Origin: an uncultured Bacilli bacterium
Lineage (GTDB): Bacteria > Bacillota_I > Bacilli_A > RF39 > UBA660
Assembly: GCA_947589735.1 (NCBI GenBank)
Contig: CANQCR010000005.1
Location: 1 to 64,000 of the forward strand
Reading direction: 5' to 3'
Length of the DNA stretch: 64,000 nt
Below the pieces are notes generated by a model. That model saw only the letters and a list, made by a program, of their open reading frames with translations, did no database searches and was not told where the DNA came from. The translations under genes were made by a program, and so were the position numbers. Below are positions 61,401 through 64,000 of the stretch, one piece after another. Position 1 is the first letter of the stretch. Every line of letters begins with the position of its first letter.

Positions 61401-63058
61401 TCAAATTATCGGAACATAGTTTAACAATTTCTAAAGAAGTCCTTGGTAGTGATGGCGATCAAGACAAGGTTTGGAATTTTATAGTTAAGTTTACTCCTCA
61501 AGAGGGTGTTACACTATCGGATAGCTATCCAATTACGAGTGGTAATTTTGTATCTGAAATAGTGCCATCAAATGATGCATATATAAAGTTACAACATAAT
61601 AGTGATGGTACAAGTAGTGCCCATGTAACACTAAAACATGGTCAATCTTTGACAATTAATAATTTGCCACAAGGAACGCAGTATGAAGTGGTAGAAGAAG
61701 AAGCTAATACTGATGGATATGTTACTTGGACAACAGGCCAAGAAAAAGGCACACTTATTGATACTGATACATTTATGGTTAAGTACAATAATAAAAAGCC
61801 ATCAAAACATTCTTTAACAATATCTAAAGAAGTAGCCGGTGGAGCCGGAGATAAGAATAAAGAATGGACTTTTGAAATAACTTTAACACCGGATGATCAT
61901 ATAACATTATTAGATGAATATTTATATGATGGATCTAAAACAGGTCTAATTGCATTTGCAAAACAAAGTGACGGTAGTAGTGTTGGAACAATTACTTTAA
62001 AACATAATCAAACAGTTACTATTAATGGTTTGCCAGAAAAGACGACTTACCGTGTTAGAGAAAAAGAAGCTAATCAAGACGAATATATAACTCATGTAAC
62101 TGATGAAGATGGCATATTAAATGATGATGTAAAAGTATCATATAAGAATACAAAATTATCAAAACACAATATTATCATTAGTAAAGAAGTATTTGGTAAT
62201 TTAGGCAATAAAGAAAAAGAGTGGACGTTTAAAATAAAGCTTGTAGCGCCAAGTATCAAAAAATTAGATAAAAAATATGCCTATGTTTTGACAAAGAAAG
62301 TTGTTCAAGATGATATTGAAACTGAAGAAGTTGAAGAGGTTGAAGAACTTGAAGAAGGAACAATCGATGTCGTAGAAAAAGATGGTTATAATGAGGCTAC
62401 TATAAAATTAAAACATAATGAAAAAATAGAAATAAAGGATTTGCCAGAAGGTACGGAATATGAAGTAACCGAAGAAGAAGCTAATCAAGACGACTATGTA
62501 ACTATTACTACGGAAAACACTAAAGGAATCTTAAATGGTGATACTCCATTAGTTAAGTTTAGTAATAAAAATTATTCAAAGCATAGTATCAGTATTGAGA
62601 AAAAACTAGAAGGAACTAATGTTGAATCCGAAAGAGAATGGACCTTTAAAATTACTTTAAAACCAGATAAAGATGCCCCATTTAAAGAAGCATATGCATA
62701 TACCGGTCTTGATGAAGATGGCATAATTAATTTTACGCCAACAGATGATGAAGAAGCATATGAAGGAACAATTACCTTAAAAGGTGGCGATAAAATTGTT
62801 ATAGAAGATATACCTTATGATACTTTATATGAGGTAATTGAAGAAGAAGCTAATCAAGATAAATATCAAACAACTTATACCGACAACGAAGGAATAGTTA
62901 ATGATGATATTGTCGTAACTATAACAAATAAAAGAAATATTGAAATCCCATTAACTGGAGATCAAATAAAGAAGTTTATAATTATTTTTGAGATGGCTTT
63001 AATCACTCTTTTAAGTGGTATACTTCTATGTAGAAAATTTCTAAAGAGTAAGTGCTAG
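55442..63058 (+). CDS. Giant cell-wall-anchored surface protein: N-terminal VWA domain, eight Cna-B/DUF7601-like repeats, IPLTG sorting signal
   Basis: Signal peptide; MIDAS TVIVIDNSGSMYS; eight KEWTF-containing repeats; C-terminal EIPLTGDQIKKFIIIFEMALITLLSGILLCRKFLKSKC. Confidence 0.92.
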   Translation: MNNIKKISLKILVLTICISLAVISFGNKSLLTMMGFINNKSYSSSNFNRISDPSTMDSYQNLLLSDADGSRYAGRIWSDKSVFTNDLTLDMATDGYDGKVKLNTDFLNVFSALGSSQAWIGLPPTKTVIVIDNSGSMYSNNKTDWSKTRMDKTVSAVNESIDKLMRAGAFNEVSVVLFGNSGKNGVKDGDYHTATTIVPMGHYEVSDDEEQPYHYLDAGWAEAGVTDYTQFSEPIKDPSHANTAGGFVFVDKRYVNDTFKVDENIRLTDNGIKRYDTYRNGTTNINAGTYAAFKALLQEETKVKVAGITFNYIPSVVVLSDGAATDMLEGSWSNPTLQAMGFTNDRGNKKASYIKAFEDPQGTWTWDWNMYIDLIEKDGVPTLEQIGYGDGTLTDGHIKDSNPGAVGEQKLKEFANEVRSSQAAIILTTILNGSYMRAQVEKKFGGNCKFYTVSVDMNNPEEVKLPDPEEWFSGTANYTINTSSVLMNPNDYFNTDWLKEKGYIKQDADVNNLKDDDIVYEPYTVGYEIISAIIDAINAYDEFKNDSNSYDDRGKINKYVIYDEAKGLWDDMKDERATVNGVEYDATVPIGHNHSNAYFVSERKDVSFDNLDPGDTANNPYGLSNADLEYDYVTKSYYASSKEEAADKIAETFDAIVEDIVSSAFEPISGINDIGIEDSMTFMDPLGQYMDVKNKAITVSGETYDMGLLLFGKIHGITKTAVYDYNFNIKHRGPSHDSEDLSLPFEMGWYNKDGEFLGTSGSWDNGDTYYVDSETVRKYVPNLLEEGSMTDQQKNTIYTLYRFIEDSRNDEVHNPCYNDKKVKYKLSDIRIWVEDTENFEDENNDAAIDLGFDRAIYVNIPVSALPIEVANITIGTDGFVSSYTTNLGNKTITTPFRLFYGVGLQDSIFTDDGLNVDMAKISPEYLQKNKIGDVVYFYSNYYSNTLYKDYVTDTSAERTRGDAVLSFSPNETNRFYMYQNPLPLYSLGADDGDLETNGTYKDVPLLTDDEFNVFKATHQKITDAQTLSPDKWYYVILDYYLPGRKDLVHVAVSRLGKEFGSGIAGGSIEAGNYLAWYDEVNDTWVQYDQGKEKPSGDNWVIATRPGGLRVGDMAQSLRPKTTNRTSTAYNYYLPTISATTGTTSNDSNIIINSYLGNNGRLEVNDSLLFMTKEVETNEVGKQKIDNNKEFNFSVKLDDHEGDFEALKMYKNPYSNEWQLRLKTIDILTDNGGFLQNANNDLTVYRKNNGRSYYVYIGTNKAKSVSDENVFRLYQAPDSEDYVELTLSGMTTYVENPDEISSSLKTDLNKYKKYDDEHTLGSLDFWVKKAYLIPVIEVENGTWDGTTSGYDSLDEFVIAHLNPYSYGASELSSPYATQTAFLTQKVYFGYSDDKKPGDKPEGWTDDDWKNQEVNVAHITLKNNEGLMFSGLNSDSTYEIEELLTESEHREGYFFDRIHLAEKDTATIEGTKVIGQVNDNYFDEVDYINTFYAPVDLTIQKNVVGALADQEKEWTFDISLTPNTNVTLEDSYETLKHKANGEDETGSISLMKQPSGNYTGSVTLKHGEKITLKGIPQNTQYEVTETLANRDDYVTTAVNAKGTLVDNETSVTFENAKYSKHDIVLSKEVLGALGDQEKEWAFNINFTPQENIPFAKSYAYLGSKDGMMELTDNHDGSYTGTISLKHNESVTIKNIPEGTSYEIVEKDASQDGYITLKNNETGLLKDEPSVNVKFTNIKYSRHQLKLEKIVTGGAGDKEKEWTFKVTFTPAEDVIFDTTYHYVGGHAANGVTDHADGDLHLTKQGDSYTGTIKLKHGESVTIENIPERTKYKVEEVEANQEKYYTMATLNTEGELTKDLETVRFTNTKLSKHDITISKKVTGAWADEEKEWTFKIILKPLEYVILDKEYQFDGTKSGKISFTSNTDGTYTGEVLLKHNDTVTIKGLPEETKYKVEEEEANTDGYTTRVTGDVEGTLTYGKDNPSISFNNIKLSEHSLTISKEVLGSDGDQDKVWNFIVKFTPQEGVTLSDSYPITSGNFVSEIVPSNDAYIKLQHNSDGTSSAHVTLKHGQSLTINNLPQGTQYEVVEEEANTDGYVTWTTGQEKGTLIDTDTFMVKYNNKKPSKHSLTISKEVAGGAGDKNKEWTFEITLTPDDHITLLDEYLYDGSKTGLIAFAKQSDGSSVGTITLKHNQTVTINGLPEKTTYRVREKEANQDEYITHVTDEDGILNDDVKVSYKNTKLSKHNIIISKEVFGNLGNKEKEWTFKIKLVAPSIKKLDKKYAYVLTKKVVQDDIETEEVEEVEELEEGTIDVVEKDGYNEATIKLKHNEKIEIKDLPEGTEYEVTEEEANQDDYVTITTENTKGILNGDTPLVKFSNKNYSKHSISIEKKLEGTNVESEREWTFKITLKPDKDAPFKEAYAYTGLDEDGIINFTPTDDEEAYEGTITLKGGDKIVIEDIPYDTLYEVIEEEANQDKYQTTYTDNEGIVNDDIVVTITNKRNIEIPLTGDQIKKFIIIFEMALITLLSGILLCRKFLKSKC
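59921..62940 (+). repeat. Eight tandem protein-coding repeats of about 360-417 bp
   Basis: Repeat starts near 59921, 60299, 60658, 61048, 61418, 61811, 62167 and 62584, each beginning (S/Q/E)K.(V/L).G...(D/E/N)...(E/V)W.F. Confidence 0.9.
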
Positions 63059-63101
63059 ATATTAATCAAATGATTAAAATCACACTTACTTTTATCAAAT
63101 G

Positions 63102-63130
63102 AAAAGAAAACAGTTGATGTTTTCTTTTTT
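63102..63130 (+). terminator. Terminator after the giant surface protein
   Basis: AAAAGAAAACA-gttga-TGTTTTCTTTTTT. Confidence 0.8.
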
Positions 63131-63194
63131 ATGTTGGTTATGTTTGTGGAATGATAAATTTTATAGTATAATATTAAGTGATTAAGGAGGGCCT

Positions 63195-64000
63195 ATGGAA
63201 AGTTTATTTGGACGTTTAACGGAGTTAGTTAAAGACTATAACAAAATTATTATTGCTAGTCATAAGAATCCTGATCTTGATGCTTTAGGATCAAGTTTAG
63301 GATTAAGTTCTATTTTTAATGCAATGGGTAAAAAGACATATATTTTTATTGATCCAGATAGTGATGAAAATAACAATACCGTTAAGCAAGCTTTATCATT
63401 AGTTCCTAACTTTAATTATGTAAGTGAGAAGAACTATAGTAAGTTAGTTAGTGATAAAACGTTATTAGTTGTCTTAGATGTACATCAACAAGAGCGGATT
63501 GTTTGTCCTAAATTGGTTGATGAAATATCTGATAAGGTTGTTTTAGATCATCATATTAAGATGGGTAATTATATTCGGGAAACAGAGATTTTTTATATTG
63601 ATTCATCTTTATCAAGTGTTGTTGAATTAATTGCCTTTTATAGTAAAAATATGAGTATTCCCATTAGTCCAGTAGTAGCGTCTATTATGCTTGCTGGTAT
63701 GGAAATTGATACAAATGGTTTTAATGTTAAAATAACGGAGAAAACTTTTGAAGCCGCCGCTTATCTCATCTCTTTAGGAGCAGACCCCATTGTTAAACAA
63801 AACCTTTTGAAAGAGAGTAAAGATGAGTTTTTAAGAAAAGCTGATTATATTAAGAGTAGTTATATCTATGATAAAGATATGGCTATCTGTCTTCTTTATG
63901 CGACATCCACAACCCCAGAAGAGTTAGCTGAAATAAGTGAAGAATTACTTAATTTTGATGGCGTTAAAGCTAGTTTCACTATTGGCCAATTAGGTAAAAA
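63195..64000 (+). CDS. DHH-family phosphoesterase, GdpP (c-di-AMP phosphodiesterase)-type catalytic module, 3' truncated by window edge
   Basis: MESLFGRLTELVKDYNKIIIASHKNPDLDALGSSLGL...LLVVLDVHQQERI...KVVLDHHIKMG...SSVVELIAFY...MLAGMEIDTNGF; RBS AAGGAGG. Confidence 0.85.
   Translation, partial: MESLFGRLTELVKDYNKIIIASHKNPDLDALGSSLGLSSIFNAMGKKTYIFIDPDSDENNNTVKQALSLVPNFNYVSEKNYSKLVSDKTLLVVLDVHQQERIVCPKLVDEISDKVVLDHHIKMGNYIRETEIFYIDSSLSSVVELIAFYSKNMSIPISPVVASIMLAGMEIDTNGFNVKITEKTFEAAAYLISLGADPIVKQNLLKESKDEFLRKADYIKSSYIYDKDMAICLLYATSTTPEELAEISEELLNFDGVKASFTIGQLGK

Overview
This is a low-GC Firmicutes-type chromosomal segment (Bacilli/Erysipelotrichia/RF39-like by gene content) centred on the replication origin. 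Stop usage looks like the standard bacterial code: mnmG and rsmI end in TGA and Trp is TGG. Left of about 22.1 kb lies a leading-strand core block on the minus strand: dnaA, dnaN, a comK-family gene, recF, gyrB, gyrA, small SRP RNA, tadA, dnaX, ybaB, recR, bofA-like, holB, ricT, trmN6, rsmI, pth, mfd. Right of about 22.4 kb the block is on the plus strand: rpmH, rnpA, yidC, jag, a pair of uncharacterised paralogs, an HD hydrolase, pta, mnmE, mnmG, rsmG, and a giant ParB. An accessory stretch follows (about 35-49 kb): a BRO-N protein, CorA, a 1.26 k-residue Cys-rich secreted protein, a second uncharacterised paralog pair, two GNATs, an SDR, and a DUF6273-like plus NAGPA pair. After that come uvrB, a yvlD-like gene, lgt, yvcK and whiA, a 2538-residue VWA/Cna-B-like surface protein with an IPLTG sorting signal, and the start of a DHH (GdpP-type) phosphodiesterase. 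The far left end is the 3' part of an IS110-family transposase. Most notable observations: (1) a ParB with a roughly 580-residue Pro-rich linker that contains a 198-bp tandem repeat, with no adjacent ParA; (2) a parS-like palindrome next to the SRP RNA; (3) a comK-family gene in the slot normally held by yaaA/rlbA; (4) a bipartite oriC with TTATGCACA boxes and a DnaA-trio-like tract; (5) a giant VWA adhesin with eight repeats that each carry a candidate Lys/Glu/Asn isopeptide triad; (6) a stand-alone GdpP-like catalytic module. No CRISPR array, rRNA or tRNA was recognised. All family calls are from reading the translated sequence; no database search was run.
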